Assembly: GCF_016827675.1 (NCBI RefSeq)
Contig: NZ_JAERJA010000001.1
Coordinates: 620,001-684,000 of the forward strand
From: Nocardioides limicola
Lineage (GTDB): Bacteria > Actinomycetota > Actinomycetes > Propionibacteriales > Nocardioidaceae
Direction of reading: 5' to 3'
DNA length: 64,000 nucleotides
Shown here: positions 30,388-39,629 of the stretch, piece by piece
Numbering within the stretch: position 1 is the stretch's first letter
Layout: every line of letters begins with the position of its first letter
The notes under the pieces: generated by a model
Database searches by the model: none
Told to the model about the DNA's origin: nothing
Seen by the model: only the letters and a program-made list of their open reading frames with translations
Made by a program: the position numbers and the translations under genes

Positions 30388-31257
30388 TCACCTATCCAGG
30401 GAGGGGGGCTCGCTCCCGACCGGGCGTGACGCCTGGCGCCGCCGGGACCACACGAACCAGGCCGCCGCGAGGGCGAAGGCGATCAGCGACATCCACACGT
30501 TGAAACGCAGTCCACCGACGTCGATCAGCTGCACCTGGTCGATACGCAGCATCTCGATCCAGCCACGCCCCAAGGTGTAGGCCATCACGTACGCCGCCAG
30601 CATCTGGCCGTGCCGCAACCGGAACCGCCGATCGAGCCAGATCAGCACCCCGAAGGCGGCCAGGTTCCACAACGACTCGTAGAGGAAGGTGGGGTGGAAG
30701 GTGGCGAACTCGGCGTACCCGGACGGCCGGTACGCCGGGTCGATCTGCACTGCCCACGGCAGGTCCGTGGGCAGTCCGAAGAGCTCCTGGTTGAACCAGT
30801 TCCCCCAGCGGCCGATGGCTTGGGCGACCAGCACGCCGGGGGCCAGGGCGTCCAGCATCTCGCTGATCCGGATCCCCTTGAGCCGGCACCCGATCGCGAC
30901 GCCCACCGCACCGAGCGCGATGGCGCCCCAGATGCCGAGTCCGCCGCGCCAGATGTACAGCGCGGTGACCGGGTTGCTCCCCTCACCGAAGTACAACTCG
31001 GCGTCGGTGAGCACGTGGTAGAGGCGACCGCCGACAAGCCCGAACGGGACCGCCCACAGTGCGAGGTCGGCCACGTCCCCGGCGGACCCGCCGCGGGCTC
31101 GCCAGCGCCGGTCTCCGATCCAGACCGCGGCCAGGATGCCGAGGATGATGCACAGCGCATAGCCGCGCAGCGGCACCGGGCCGACGTACCAGACCCCGCT
31201 GTCCGGGCTGGGGATGCTGGCGGCCAGGGTCCAGGCGGTCAGGGTCCAGGCAGTCAT
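30388..31257 (-). CDS. lgt: prolipoprotein diacylglyceryl transferase
   Basis: Inner-membrane enzyme of 289 residues that adds diacylglycerol to the lipobox cysteine of prolipoproteins, such as the LivK, SCO1 and DUF3515 proteins predicted in this window. The ATG at 31257 overlaps the stop of sco1 (ATGA) and follows AGGAGATGAC. The Lgt signature AIGRWGNWFNQELFGLPT lies near residue 140, preceded by the catalytic-loop arginine region (FGLVGGRLYHVLTDAELYF) and the RGGLGIWGAIALG helix. A repeated MTAWTLTAWTLAAS N-terminus leaves the exact first residue slightly uncertain. Confidence 0.95.
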   Translation of the reverse strand: MTAWTLTAWTLAASIPSPDSGVWYVGPVPLRGYALCIILGILAAVWIGDRRWRARGGSAGDVADLALWAVPFGLVGGRLYHVLTDAELYFGEGSNPVTALYIWRGGLGIWGAIALGAVGVAIGCRLKGIRISEMLDALAPGVLVAQAIGRWGNWFNQELFGLPTDLPWAVQIDPAYRPSGYAEFATFHPTFLYESLWNLAAFGVLIWLDRRFRLRHGQMLAAYVMAYTLGRGWIEMLRIDQVQLIDVGGLRFNVWMSLIAFALAAAWFVWSRRRQASRPVGSEPPSLDR

Positions 31258-31883
31258 CGGGTCATCTCCTCGGTTCGGGCGAGCAAGAGTGCCACATCCT
31301 CGGCGAACTCGGCTGCCGAGGTGGTGTGACTCCACACCAGGACGCCTTCGCCGCCGGTCAACGCGATCACCGACGCGGTGTGGTCGATCTCGTAGGCCTG
31401 GGTGTCGGAGTCGACCCGCTCGGCATGCACCGCCAGTTGCCGGGCGGTCACGGTGATCACGTCCTGCTCCCCGGTCAGCCCGACGATGCCGGGCGCGTAC
31501 CGGTCCAGGTAGCCGCGCAGGGTCTGTGGGTCGTCCCGCTCGGGGTCGGTGGTGACGAAGACCAGTTGCACGTCGTCGCGGTGCTCCGCGGGCAGCCTGA
31601 CCTGGGCCGACGCCAGTGCCGACATCACGTTCTGGCAGATGTCGGGGCACTGGGTGTAGCCGAAGAAGACCAGACTGACCGGGGCCTCGAGGTCGGCGGC
31701 CAGCGAGAACGGGGCGCCGTCGGTGTCCACCAGCGCCGTGTCGGGGGCCGGGTAGGTGTCGTCGAGGAGGGTGCCGTGGAAGCCGTCGTCGCCCACCAGC
31801 ACCGTTGGCGACGTGGTCCCCGAGCAGGCGGCGACCAGGACCACGACGATCGACGCGACGAGCAGCCGAAGCCGGTCACGCAT
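31254..31883 (-). CDS. SCO1/SenC-family copper chaperone lipoprotein
   Basis: Membrane-anchored thioredoxin-fold protein of 209 residues. It has a lipoprotein signal ending in VAAC (cysteine about 20). The copper site is complete: the CxxxC motif CPDIC in FGYTQCPDICQNVMS near residue 80, and the distal histidine in YEIDHTASVIAL near 170. SCO1 proteins deliver copper to the CuA centre of cytochrome c oxidase; no oxidase gene is nearby. It is embedded in the trp-lgt operon, overlapping trpA by 8 bases and lgt by 4, so its link with the operon is positional rather than metabolic. Confidence 0.92.
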   Translation of the reverse strand: MRDRLRLLVASIVVVLVAACSGTTSPTVLVGDDGFHGTLLDDTYPAPDTALVDTDGAPFSLAADLEAPVSLVFFGYTQCPDICQNVMSALASAQVRLPAEHRDDVQLVFVTTDPERDDPQTLRGYLDRYAPGIVGLTGEQDVITVTARQLAVHAERVDSDTQAYEIDHTASVIALTGGEGVLVWSHTTSAAEFAEDVALLLARTEEMTR

Positions 31884-32676
31884 CGTGGCGCACGCCCCTG
31901 GACAGCTGCTCGGTCAGGCTCCCCAGCGCGGCGAGTCCGTCGTCGGCGCCCCGGTCGAGCAGGGTGCGCACGAACGCGGAGCCGACGATCACGCCGTCCG
32001 CGTACTCGGCGACCTCGGCGGCCTGGGCTCGGGTGGAGACACCCAGCCCTACGCCGATCGGCAGGTCGGCGGGGCTCAACGCCCGGGTCCGCGCCACCAG
32101 CGGACCGGCAAGGTCGCTGCTGGTCGCCCGGGCACCGGTGACCCCCATCACCGCAGTCGCGTAGACGAACCCCCGGCAGGCGGCGGTGGTCATCGCGATC
32201 CGCTCGTCGGTCGACGAGGGGGCGACCAGGAAGACCTTGTCCAACTCGTGGGCGTCGGCCGCGGCGATCCACTCGGGCGCGAAGTCCGGGGTGATGTCCG
32301 GGGTGATCAGGCCCGCTCCCCCGGCTGAGGCCAGATCGGCGGCGAACCTGTCGACTCCGTAGCGCTCCACCGGGTTCCAGTACGTCATCACCAGCGTCGG
32401 TGTCCCGGTGGCGGCCACCGCCTCGACGGTGCGCAGCACGTCACGGGTGCGGACGCCGCCGTCGAGTGCCTGCTGGGCGGCGGCCTGGATGGTCGGTCCG
32501 TCCATCACCGGGTCCGAGTACGGCAACCCGATCTCGATCACGTCGCAGCCGGCCGACACCATCGTGCGCAGCGCAGCGATGCTGCCCTCGACGTCGGGGA
32601 ATCCCGCCGGCAGGTAGCCGATCAGAGCGGCTCGTCCCTCGGCCCGGCATTGCGCGAACGCGGCGCCCACACTCAT
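31876..32676 (-). CDS. trpA: tryptophan synthase alpha subunit
   Basis: Alpha subunit of 266 residues that cleaves indole-3-glycerol phosphate to indole and glyceraldehyde 3-phosphate. The signature [19 protein letters not shown] near residue 46 contains the catalytic glutamate and aspartate, and the phosphate-binding loop is [15 protein letters not shown] near 205. Its start overlaps trpB by 4 bases (ATGA), typical of the coupled BA pair. Confidence 0.97.
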   Translation of the reverse strand: MSVGAAFAQCRAEGRAALIGYLPAGFPDVEGSIAALRTMVSAGCDVIEIGLPYSDPVMDGPTIQAAAQQALDGGVRTRDVLRTVEAVAATGTPTLVMTYWNPVERYGVDRFAADLASAGGAGLITPDITPDFAPEWIAAADAHELDKVFLVAPSSTDERIAMTTAACRGFVYATAVMGVTGARATSSDLAGPLVARTRALSPADLPIGVGLGVSTRAQAAEVAEYADGVIVGSAFVRTLLDRGADDGLAALGSLTEQLSRGVRHDA

Positions 32677-33923
32677 CGGCTCTCCTCCGTGTCGGTGTCG
32701 CCCGCGTCGGTGTCGCCGAGCCCGAACCAGTCGATGGCGGTGCCCATGTCCTTGTCGCCGCGTCCCGACAGGCTGATCAGCACGGTGGCCTCCGGGCCAC
32801 GTTCGGCACCGAGGCGCCGGGCGAGCTCGAGACCTCCGGCGACGGCGTGCGCGGACTCGATGGCCGGGATGATCCCCTCGGTCCGGCTCAGCAACGCGAA
32901 GGCGTCCATCGCCTCGGCGTCGGTGACGGGGCTGTAGCTGGCCCGTCCGGTGGCGGCCAGGTGCGCGTGCTGCGGCCCGACGCCGGGATAGTCCAGGCCC
33001 GCCGAGATCGAGTGCGACTCGATCGTCTGACCGTCCGCGTCCTGCAGGATGAAGGTGCGTGCCCCGTGCAGGACGCCGGGTTCACCGGCGTGGATGGTGG
33101 CGGCGTGCCGTCCGGTCTCGACGCCGTCACCGCCCGGTTCGTAGCCGTGGATGGCCACCTCGTCGTCGTCGAGGAAGGCGGCGAAGAGGCCGATGGCGTT
33201 CGACCCTCCGCCCACGCAGGCCGCCACCGCGTCCGGGAGCACACCGAACTGTTCCAGGCACTGGGCGCGGGCCTCGTCCCCGATGCCGCGGGTGAAGTCG
33301 CGGACCATCGACGGGAACGGGTGCGGCCCGGCTGCGGTCCCGAAGAGGTACGCCGTGTGGTCGACGCTGGCGACCCAGTCCCGCAACGCCTCGTTGATGG
33401 CGTCCTTGAGGGTGGCGGATCCGGACTCGACCGGCACCACCCGGGCGCCCAGCAGCTGCATCCGGGCGACGTTGAGCGCCTGACGGCGGGTGTCCACGGC
33501 ACCCATGTAGACGGTGCAGTCGAGGCCGAAGTAGGCGGCCGCGGTGGCCGAGGCGACGCCGTGCTGACCGGCACCGGTCTCGGCGATCACCCGGTCCTTC
33601 CCCATCCGCTTGGTGAGCAGCGCCTGGCCGAGCACGTTGCGGATCTTGTGCGCGCCGGTGTGGTTGAGGTCCTCACGCTTGAGCAGCACCCGGGCGCCGA
33701 CCTGGGCGCTGAGCCGTTCCGCGTGATACAGCGGGCTCGGCGTGCCGGCGTACTCACGCAGGATGCGGGCGAAGGCACCGGTGAACTCCGGGTCGGCCAT
33801 CGCCGCGGTCCAGGCGTCGGTGAGTTCGTCGAGGGCCGCGACCAGCGCCTCGGGCATGAACCGGCCGCCCCAGGCCCCCGGCTCGCCGAACCACCCGGCC
33901 TGATCGGCGCCGAACGTTGTCAT
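32673..33923 (-). CDS. trpB: tryptophan synthase beta subunit
   Basis: PLP enzyme of 416 residues that condenses indole with serine. The PLP lysine lies in [20 protein letters not shown] near residue 93, followed by [20 protein letters not shown], and the glycine-rich phosphate loop [12 protein letters not shown] is near 237. It is the standard TrpB1 length. It overlaps trpC by 4 bases and trpA by 4 bases. Confidence 0.97.
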   Translation of the reverse strand: MTTFGADQAGWFGEPGAWGGRFMPEALVAALDELTDAWTAAMADPEFTGAFARILREYAGTPSPLYHAERLSAQVGARVLLKREDLNHTGAHKIRNVLGQALLTKRMGKDRVIAETGAGQHGVASATAAAYFGLDCTVYMGAVDTRRQALNVARMQLLGARVVPVESGSATLKDAINEALRDWVASVDHTAYLFGTAAGPHPFPSMVRDFTRGIGDEARAQCLEQFGVLPDAVAACVGGGSNAIGLFAAFLDDDEVAIHGYEPGGDGVETGRHAATIHAGEPGVLHGARTFILQDADGQTIESHSISAGLDYPGVGPQHAHLAATGRASYSPVTDAEAMDAFALLSRTEGIIPAIESAHAVAGGLELARRLGAERGPEATVLISLSGRGDKDMGTAIDWFGLGDTDAGDTDTEESR

Positions 33924-34705
33924 CGCGCTCCCACTCCCGTCATCGATCGCACCGCACCTTCGGGATCGCCGTGTTTGACCAGGGCCTCCCCGACCAGCAC
34001 CACCCGGGCGCCCTCGGAGACGTAGCGGGCCACGTCCCCGACCCCGGTGATCCCGGACTCCGCAACCAGCACCCGGTCACCGGGGACCATCGGAGCCAAC
34101 CGGGCGAACGCGTCGGCGTCGATCTCGAGGGTCTTGAGGTTGCGGGCGTTGACCCCGACGAGTTCGGCGCCCAGGGCGACGGCGCGTTCGACCTCGGCTT
34201 CGTCGTGCACCTCGACCAGCGCGGTCATCCCCAGCTCCCCGATCAGGTCGTGCAGCCGTCGCAGCTGAGCGTCGTCGAGGGCGGCCACGATCAGCAGCAC
34301 CAGGTCGGCGCCGGCGGCCCGGGCCTCGAGCACCTGGTAGTCGGTGACCACGAAGTCCTTGCGCAGCAGGGGGGTGTCGACGGCGGCCCGGACCGCGCGC
34401 AGGTCGTGGAGGCTGCCCGAGAACCGCCGCTGCTCGGTCAGCACCGAGATCGCCGCGGCTCCGCCGGCGGCGTAGCTGAGGGCCAACTCGGCCGGGGCGG
34501 AGATCTCGGCGAGGTCGCCCTTGCTGGGGCTGCGTCGCTTGACCTCGGCGATCACCGAGGAGCCGGGCGCACGGAAGTGCGGCATCGGGTCGCGCACCGG
34601 GGGCGCGTCCGCGATCGCGGCAGCGACGTCGGCCTGCGACACCTCGAGCATTCGTCGGGCGAGGTCGTCGCGGACACCGGCGACGATCTCATCGAGCACC
34701 GACAC
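33920..34705 (-). CDS. trpC: indole-3-glycerol phosphate synthase
   Basis: Monofunctional TrpC barrel of 261 residues, closing the indole ring. The signature [17 protein letters not shown] near residue 52 holds the catalytic lysine, followed by [20 protein letters not shown] near 112 and the [16 protein letters not shown] strand. It begins 48 bases after the DUF2752 gene. TrpE, normally upstream in actinobacteria, is not present in this cluster. Confidence 0.97.
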   Translation of the reverse strand: MSVLDEIVAGVRDDLARRMLEVSQADVAAAIADAPPVRDPMPHFRAPGSSVIAEVKRRSPSKGDLAEISAPAELALSYAAGGAAAISVLTEQRRFSGSLHDLRAVRAAVDTPLLRKDFVVTDYQVLEARAAGADLVLLIVAALDDAQLRRLHDLIGELGMTALVEVHDEAEVERAVALGAELVGVNARNLKTLEIDADAFARLAPMVPGDRVLVAESGITGVGDVARYVSEGARVVLVGEALVKHGDPEGAVRSMTGVGAR

Positions 34706-34753
34706 GGGTGGCCTCCTGGAGGAGTGGGACGGAGAGGGGGCGGAGCGGGGTGG

Positions 34754-35224
34754 TCACGAGTGCAGCCAGGCACCGGCCGGCAAGTTGCGGACCACGGTGA
34801 AGACGATCAGCAGCACCAACAGTGACAGCCATACCCAGCGTGACAGCGGCGGCACGGGCGAGAGTGGACGGCCCTGCCATCGGCCGACCAGCAGCCGCAC
34901 CCACCAGATCGCCACCACGGGAGCCGCGACCACCAGCAGCAGGTTCGACGAGGCGGCCGCGACGAGGTCGACGTTGGTCAGGTGGTGCACGGCACGGAGA
35001 CTGCCGCAGAACGGACAGTCGAAGCCGAGCAACGCGGTGGGGCAGATCCCCCACGAGCCCTGCACGTGCGGATCCCGTAGGTGCAGCCCGAGGCTGACGA
35101 CCCCGACCGCCCCGGCTGCGCCCAGCAACGGCGCCACCCGGCGTACCGGACCGGGCTCGGTCCGGGGAGGGGTCGCGGGCGCCGTCCGGGCGGACATGTC
35201 AGTGGCTGTCGACAGCCTGGTCAC
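34754..35224 (-). CDS. DUF2752 membrane protein
   Basis: Small integral membrane protein of 156 residues belonging to DUF2752, recognised by GICPTALLGFDCPFCGSLRA near residue 78, which contains the CP-x-C-G motif of the family. It has about four membrane helices, the last ending close to the C-terminus. Genes of this kind are regularly found just upstream of trpC in actinobacteria. Its start overlaps the HGxxPAAW gene by 26 bases. The function is unknown. Confidence 0.85.
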   Translation of the reverse strand: MTRLSTATDMSARTAPATPPRTEPGPVRRVAPLLGAAGAVGVVSLGLHLRDPHVQGSWGICPTALLGFDCPFCGSLRAVHHLTNVDLVAAASSNLLLVVAAPVVAIWWVRLLVGRWQGRPLSPVPPLSRWVWLSLLVLLIVFTVVRNLPAGAWLHS

Positions 35225-35408
35225 CCAGGCCGAGCTTGTTCATCACCACGAGCACCACCAGAGCCAGCGGCAGCAGCGCGAGACCGAACCAGAACAGCGG
35301 CAGGCTCACCGGGCGGATCATCAGCGCGACACCGGCGACCACGAAACCGGCCAGTCCGACCGCGACGGCGGTCCAGGCGGCGGGGGTGTTGCCGTGGTTG
35401 TCAGCCAT
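35199..35408 (-). CDS. HGxxPAAW-motif small membrane protein
   Basis: Protein of 69 residues with two membrane helices. The N-terminal MADNHGNTPAAWTAV carries the HGxxPAAW motif that names this family, which in actinobacteria is usually encoded between trpE and trpC. It is the first gene of the trp-lgt operon here. The ribosome site is GAGGAGAG. The function is unknown. Confidence 0.85.
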   Translation of the reverse strand: MADNHGNTPAAWTAVAVGLAGFVVAGVALMIRPVSLPLFWFGLALLPLALVVLVVMNKLGLGDQAVDSH

Positions 35409-35492
35409 TCTGGGCTCTCCTCAGGGAACGGGGATGGGGCTCGGCGTCATTCTAGGTGCACGGGTGGGTGCGGTCGGCGACTGACCACCGGG

Positions 35493-36455
35493 TCAGAAGT
35501 GCGTCCACCCCGCCGGGGCGTCGTGGGGCGCCCCGTCCACGGTGACCGGGACCGCCTCCGGGTCACCGATCGCCCGGACCTCACCGATGACCTGCCAGCC
35601 CGCCGGCACCGCGGAGGCCGCCGGGAAGGTGGCCACCAGGGCATGGTCGTCGCCGCCGGTGAGGATGAAGCTGATCGGATCCGCTCCGGTGGCAGCCGCC
35701 ACCGCCTGCAACGGCTCCGGCACCTCGAACGAGGAGCTGCGCACGTCGATCGCCACGCCTGACGCCGTCGCGATATGGCCCAGGTCGGCGAGCAGCCCGT
35801 CGGAGACGTCGATCATCGCCGTGGCCCCGGCCTCGGCGGCCACCAGCCCGGCGTCGTACGGCGGCTCGGGACGTCGGTAGGCGTCGACCAGCACCCGCGG
35901 TGACCGGAAACCTCGACCGAGCACCGCCAGTCCCCCGGCGGCCCAGCCCTGCCGGCCGGTCAGGGCCACCACATCGCCGGGGCTGGCGCCTGAGCGCAGC
36001 ACCGGGGCCTGGGTGCAGGCACCGAGCACGGTGACGGCGATGGTGATCGAGTCGGCTCGGGTCAGGTCGCCGCCGACCACCGAGGCGCCCACCGCGGCAG
36101 CCTCGGCGGCGAAGCCGGCCGCGAAGTCGAGCAGCCAGCCGGCCTTCAGGTCTGCCGGAGCGGCGATGGCTAGGGTCAGCGAGTGGGCCCGGCCGCCCAT
36201 CGCGTTGACGTCGGAGAGGTTGGCTGCCGCGGACCGGTGGCCGACGTCGGCGGCATCGGCCCAGTCCCGACGGAAGTGTTGGTTCTCGACCAGCATGTCG
36301 GTGGAGACCACCACGTGACCGTTGCGGATCCGGAGCACGGCCGCGTCATCTCCCGGCCCGACCAGGACCTGGTCGTGCTGCTCGAAGAGCCGGGTCAGTT
36401 CGCCGATCATGGCGAACTCACCGACCTCGGCCAGGGTGCCTTCGCGCAACTGCAT
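35493..36455 (-). CDS. thiL: thiamine-monophosphate kinase
   Basis: ATP-dependent kinase of 320 residues making thiamine diphosphate from thiamine monophosphate. The PurM/AIRS-like signatures are VLVGPGDDAAVLR near residue 31, DMLVENQHFRRDW (metal and substrate aspartate) and LSDVNAMGGRA near 80; VSDGLLADLGHIA near 218 is the second half-site. It stands 84 bases upstream of the HGxxPAAW gene in the same direction, but the two belong to different conserved neighbourhoods. Confidence 0.95.
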   Translation of the reverse strand: MQLREGTLAEVGEFAMIGELTRLFEQHDQVLVGPGDDAAVLRIRNGHVVVSTDMLVENQHFRRDWADAADVGHRSAAANLSDVNAMGGRAHSLTLAIAAPADLKAGWLLDFAAGFAAEAAAVGASVVGGDLTRADSITIAVTVLGACTQAPVLRSGASPGDVVALTGRQGWAAGGLAVLGRGFRSPRVLVDAYRRPEPPYDAGLVAAEAGATAMIDVSDGLLADLGHIATASGVAIDVRSSSFEVPEPLQAVAAATGADPISFILTGGDDHALVATFPAASAVPAGWQVIGEVRAIGDPEAVPVTVDGAPHDAPAGWTHF

Positions 36456-36559
36456 GGGCCCATCCCACCAGAGAGCCGATCGGGCCGAAGGTGCGGGTCA
36501 CCCAGTGGTGGGGGTAGGTTGTGGCGGCAAGGCGCACCGGTTGCCGGTGTCCCCCACGA

Positions 36560-36604
36560 CTGCGCGCAGGCACAGCAACCCGGTCTGCGCGCAGGCACAG
36601 CAAC
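36560..36604. repeat. two tandem 20-bp repeats upstream of the AsnC-domain gene
   Basis: CTGCGCGCAGGCACAGCAAC occurs at 36560-36579 and again at 36585-36604, separated by CCGGT (period 25). The second copy ends just before the ribosome site (GGAGAGGA) of the following gene. It is either a recent tandem duplication or a paired protein/RNA binding site. Confidence 0.85.
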
Positions 36605-36618
36605 GGAGAGGAATCTCG

Positions 36619-36855
36619 ATGGTCGTCCAGGCCTACATCCTGATCCAGACCGACGTCGGCAAGGCTGCCGAGGTCGCCAAGGCCATCGCCCAGATCAAGG
36701 GCGTGACGCTGGCCGAGGACGTCACCGGCCCGTACGACGTGATCGTGCGCGCCGAGGCCCGCAATGTCGACGAGCTCGGCAAGTTGGTGGTCTCCAAGGT
36801 GCAGGGACTGGACGGGATCACCCGCACCTTGACCTGCCCCGTCGTGCATATCTGA
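36619..36855 (+). CDS. stand-alone Lrp/AsnC ligand-binding (RAM) domain protein
   Basis: Protein of 78 residues made of only the ligand-binding half of Lrp/AsnC regulators: VVQAYILIQTDVGKAAEVAK, TGPYDVIVRAEARNVDELG and VVSKVQGLDGITRTLTCPVV. No DNA-binding domain is present, and the length is that of the single-domain family, not a truncation. Such proteins form decamers and may bind amino acids or partner with full-length Lrp proteins. The ATG follows GGAGAGGAATCTCG. It is divergent from thiL and followed 2 bases later by the DUF3515 gene. Confidence 0.9.
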   Translation: MVVQAYILIQTDVGKAAEVAKAIAQIKGVTLAEDVTGPYDVIVRAEARNVDELGKLVVSKVQGLDGITRTLTCPVVHI

Positions 36856-36857
36856 TC

Positions 36858-37349
36858 GTGAGGCAGCGGCGCCCCGGACCCGTGCTGGGCCGGGGCGCTG
36901 TCATGTCCGCGGTCGCCGTGCTGCTGCTCGGCTGCGCGGGGCCGGTCGAGGTCACCGCACCGCCGGTCGTGGCCGAGGACGCGACCGCCTGCGCCGCGCT
37001 GCTGGCCGCGCTTCCGGACTCGGTGGGAGACCTCGACTCCCGGGATGTGAGCCCTGCTCAGGCTCACCGGGCGGCCGCCTGGGGCGACCCGGCCGTGGTC
37101 CTGGTCTGCGGGGGGAGGATGCCGGCGGAGTTCGATGGGTTCACCCGCTGCGAGGAGACCGGCGGCGTGGGCTGGTTCATCGCCGAGGAGAGTTATCGTC
37201 CGGGCGCGGACGTGCGGATGACCACGATCGGCTGGTCGCCGGTGGTCGAGGTGACGATCCCGGCCGAGCACCTGCCGCCGGCGTTGTTCATGGTCGAGCT
37301 CGCCCCGGCGATCACGGACACCCTGACCCTGGAGCAGCCCTGTCGCTGA
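36858..37349 (+). CDS. DUF3515 lipoprotein
   Basis: Exported lipoprotein of 163 residues (GTG start at 36858; ATG at 36903 is possible). The signal ends in the lipobox LLGC (cysteine about 26). The body matches the DUF3515 pattern: ALLAALPDSVGDLDSR near residue 50, AAAWGDPAVVLVCG near 72 and the region around GVGWFIAEES. From memory this is the Rv2980-type gene found next to ddlA in mycobacteria. It converges with ddl here. The function is unknown. Confidence 0.82.
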   Translation: MRQRRPGPVLGRGAVMSAVAVLLLGCAGPVEVTAPPVVAEDATACAALLAALPDSVGDLDSRDVSPAQAHRAAAWGDPAVVLVCGGRMPAEFDGFTRCEETGGVGWFIAEESYRPGADVRMTTIGWSPVVEVTIPAEHLPPALFMVELAPAITDTLTLEQPCR

Positions 37350-37355
37350 GGGAGC

Positions 37356-38498
37356 TCAGCGCAGCCCGGTGTCCCGGTCCAGGGCCAGCCGGATCAGCCG
37401 ATCCACCAGCGCCGGGTAGGGCAGGCCGGTGGCCGCCCACATCCGCGGGAACATCGACGTCGGGGTGAAGCCGGGCATCGTGTTGACCTCGTTGACGACC
37501 AGCGAGCCGTCGGGGAACACGAAGAAGTCCACCCGCGCCAGTCCCTCGCCGTCGGTGGCCGTGAACGCGCGGGCCGCCAGGTCCTGCATGGCCTTGACGG
37601 TGGCCGGCTCCAGTACGGCAGGGACGTCGAGTCGGGTGTGCTCCTCGGGGAGGTACTTGGCCGCGAAGTCGTAGAACTCGTGGTCGCCGCCGATCCGGAT
37701 CTCGGCGGGGAGGCTGACCTCCGGTGCGCCATCGGGGTTGCCGATCACCCCGCATTCGATCTCGCGGGCCCCGGCGGCGAAGGCCTCGACCAGCACCTTC
37801 GGGTCCCAGCGCTGGGCCTCCTCGATCGCCTCGGCCAGTTCGCCGGCGTGATGGACCTTCGAGATGCCGATGCTGGAGCCGCCGCGGGCGGGTTTGACGA
37901 ACAGCGGGTAGCCGATCGATGCGGCCCGCTCGGCGACCCGCTCCGGGTCGCGCAGCCACTCGGCCCGGGTGACGGTCTCCGAGGGCATCACCGGGATGTC
38001 GGCGGCAGCGAGCGCGACCTTCATGAACGCCTTGTCCATGCAGACGGCCGAGGTGAGCACGCCGGCGCCGACGTAGCGGACGCCGGCCATCTCCAACAGC
38101 CCTTGCAGGGTGCCGTCCTCGCCCCATGGGCCGTGCAGCAGCGGGAAGACCACGTCGACGTCACCGAGCACCCGCGGCGGGCTGCCCGGCTCGGAGACCA
38201 CCAGGGAGGTGCCCTGGGCGCCTTGGCTCAGGGTGACTCCTGGTCGAGTGGCGTCGACCTGGGGCAGCGCCTCGGGATCGGTGATCTGGAGGCGCTCCAC
38301 GTCGCCGCTCTCCCATACCCAGCGCCCATCGGTGGCGATGCCGATCGGGATCACCTCGTAGGCGTTCGGGTCGATCGCGGCCAGCACGCTCCCGGCGGTC
38401 ACGCAGGAGATGGTGTGCTCGCTGGACCGGCCACCGAACACGACGGCCACCCGGGGTCGGCGCGGGTGCTCGTCGGGGACGTCGCTGTGCTCGTTCAT
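37356..38498 (-). CDS. ddl: D-alanine--D-alanine ligase
   Basis: ATP-grasp ligase of 380 residues making the D-Ala-D-Ala end of peptidoglycan precursors. The start at 38498 gives MNEHSDVPDEHPRRPRVAVV followed by FGGRSSEHTISC, the family N-terminus. Further motifs are LHGPWGEDGTLQGLLEMAGV near residue 112, KPARGGSSIGISKV near 190, and the metal-binding FFVFPDGSLVVNEVNTMPGF near 322. It has the lysine/phenylalanine-type ligand sequence of ordinary Ddl, with no resistance (D-Lac or D-Ser) features that I can recognise. Confidence 0.96.
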   Translation of the reverse strand: MNEHSDVPDEHPRRPRVAVVFGGRSSEHTISCVTAGSVLAAIDPNAYEVIPIGIATDGRWVWESGDVERLQITDPEALPQVDATRPGVTLSQGAQGTSLVVSEPGSPPRVLGDVDVVFPLLHGPWGEDGTLQGLLEMAGVRYVGAGVLTSAVCMDKAFMKVALAAADIPVMPSETVTRAEWLRDPERVAERAASIGYPLFVKPARGGSSIGISKVHHAGELAEAIEEAQRWDPKVLVEAFAAGAREIECGVIGNPDGAPEVSLPAEIRIGGDHEFYDFAAKYLPEEHTRLDVPAVLEPATVKAMQDLAARAFTATDGEGLARVDFFVFPDGSLVVNEVNTMPGFTPTSMFPRMWAATGLPYPALVDRLIRLALDRDTGLR

Positions 38499-38555
38499 CG
38501 GCGTTGACCCTACCTGTCCCCGGCCCCCCGCGGCGGTTCGCCCTACGCTGGGCAC

Positions 38556-39626
38556 ATGTCCGATTCGTCACGTCGTCCGGCCACTGCGGCCGTCCATGCC
38601 GGCCGTCCGGCTGCGGAGCCCGACCAGCCCCTGAACACTCCCCTGACGATGGCGTCGACCTATGTCGCCGGCGGCGACCTGGAGTACGGCCGCTACGGGA
38701 ATCCGACCTGGGCTGCGTTCGAGGAGGCGCTCGGCGAACTCGAGGGCGGTCGGTGCCTGACGTTCGCGTCGGGACTGGCGGCCGTCTCCACGGTGCTCGA
38801 CCTGGTCGGCACCGATGCCGTGGTGGTGGCCCCTCGACATGCCTACAACGGCACCGTGATGCAACTGGCGGACCTCGAGGCCCGTGGTCGCCTGCAGGCA
38901 CGTCTCGTCGACGTCACCGACACCGACGAGGTGGTGGCGGCGTGCACCGATGCGGCGCTGGTGTGGCTGGAGTCCCCCACCAACCCCGCGCTGGAGGTGG
39001 CCGACATCCCCACGATCCGGGCTGCGGCGCACGAGGCCGGCGCCTACGTGGTGGTCGACAACACCTTCGCCACCCCGCTCCGGCAGCGGCCCCTCGATGA
39101 CGGGGTGGATCTGGTGGTGCACTCGGCGACGAAGTACCTCTCCGGGCACAGCGACGTGCTGATGGGGGCGGTGCTGACCAGGGACGAGGAGCTGTACGGC
39201 GTACTCAAGGGGCGTCGGGATCTGATCGGCGCGGTGCCGGGGACGCTGGAGGCGTGGCTGGCGCTGCGCGGGTTGCGCACCCTGCACCTGCGACTGGATC
39301 GCGCCGAGGAGAACGCCCGCACCCTGGTCGACCGGCTGCGCGCCCACCCCGCGGTCGCCGAGGTGCGCTACCCGGGGTTCGGCGGCATCGTCTCGATCGT
39401 GTTGAGCGGGGGTGCGTTGGCCGGCGACCTGTTGACCCACAAGACCCGACTGTGGGTGCATGCCACCAGCCTGGGCGGGGTCGAGTCCACCTTCGAGCGG
39501 CGGCGACGGTGGAAGACCGAGCCGGCCACGATCCCCGATGGTCTGGTGCGGATGTCGGTCGGGATCGAGGATGTCGAGGACCTGTGGGACGACCTGGCAC
39601 CGGCCCTCGACGACCTGGTCGGCTGA
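38556..39626 (+). CDS. cystathionine gamma-synthase/lyase family PLP enzyme
   Basis: Cys/Met-metabolism PLP enzyme of 356 residues. The PLP lysine lies in VVHSATKYLSGHSDVLMG near residue 195; YGRYGNPTWAAFEEAL near 47 and WLESPTNPALEV near 139 are family signatures. It is slightly shorter than typical (about 380), mainly because of a compact C-terminal domain. It is divergent from ddl. Sequence alone cannot separate gamma-synthase, gamma-lyase or another trans-sulfuration activity. Confidence 0.9.
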   Translation: MSDSSRRPATAAVHAGRPAAEPDQPLNTPLTMASTYVAGGDLEYGRYGNPTWAAFEEALGELEGGRCLTFASGLAAVSTVLDLVGTDAVVVAPRHAYNGTVMQLADLEARGRLQARLVDVTDTDEVVAACTDAALVWLESPTNPALEVADIPTIRAAAHEAGAYVVVDNTFATPLRQRPLDDGVDLVVHSATKYLSGHSDVLMGAVLTRDEELYGVLKGRRDLIGAVPGTLEAWLALRGLRTLHLRLDRAEENARTLVDRLRAHPAVAEVRYPGFGGIVSIVLSGGALAGDLLTHKTRLWVHATSLGGVESTFERRRRWKTEPATIPDGLVRMSVGIEDVEDLWDDLAPALDDLVG

Positions 39627-39629
39627 AGG

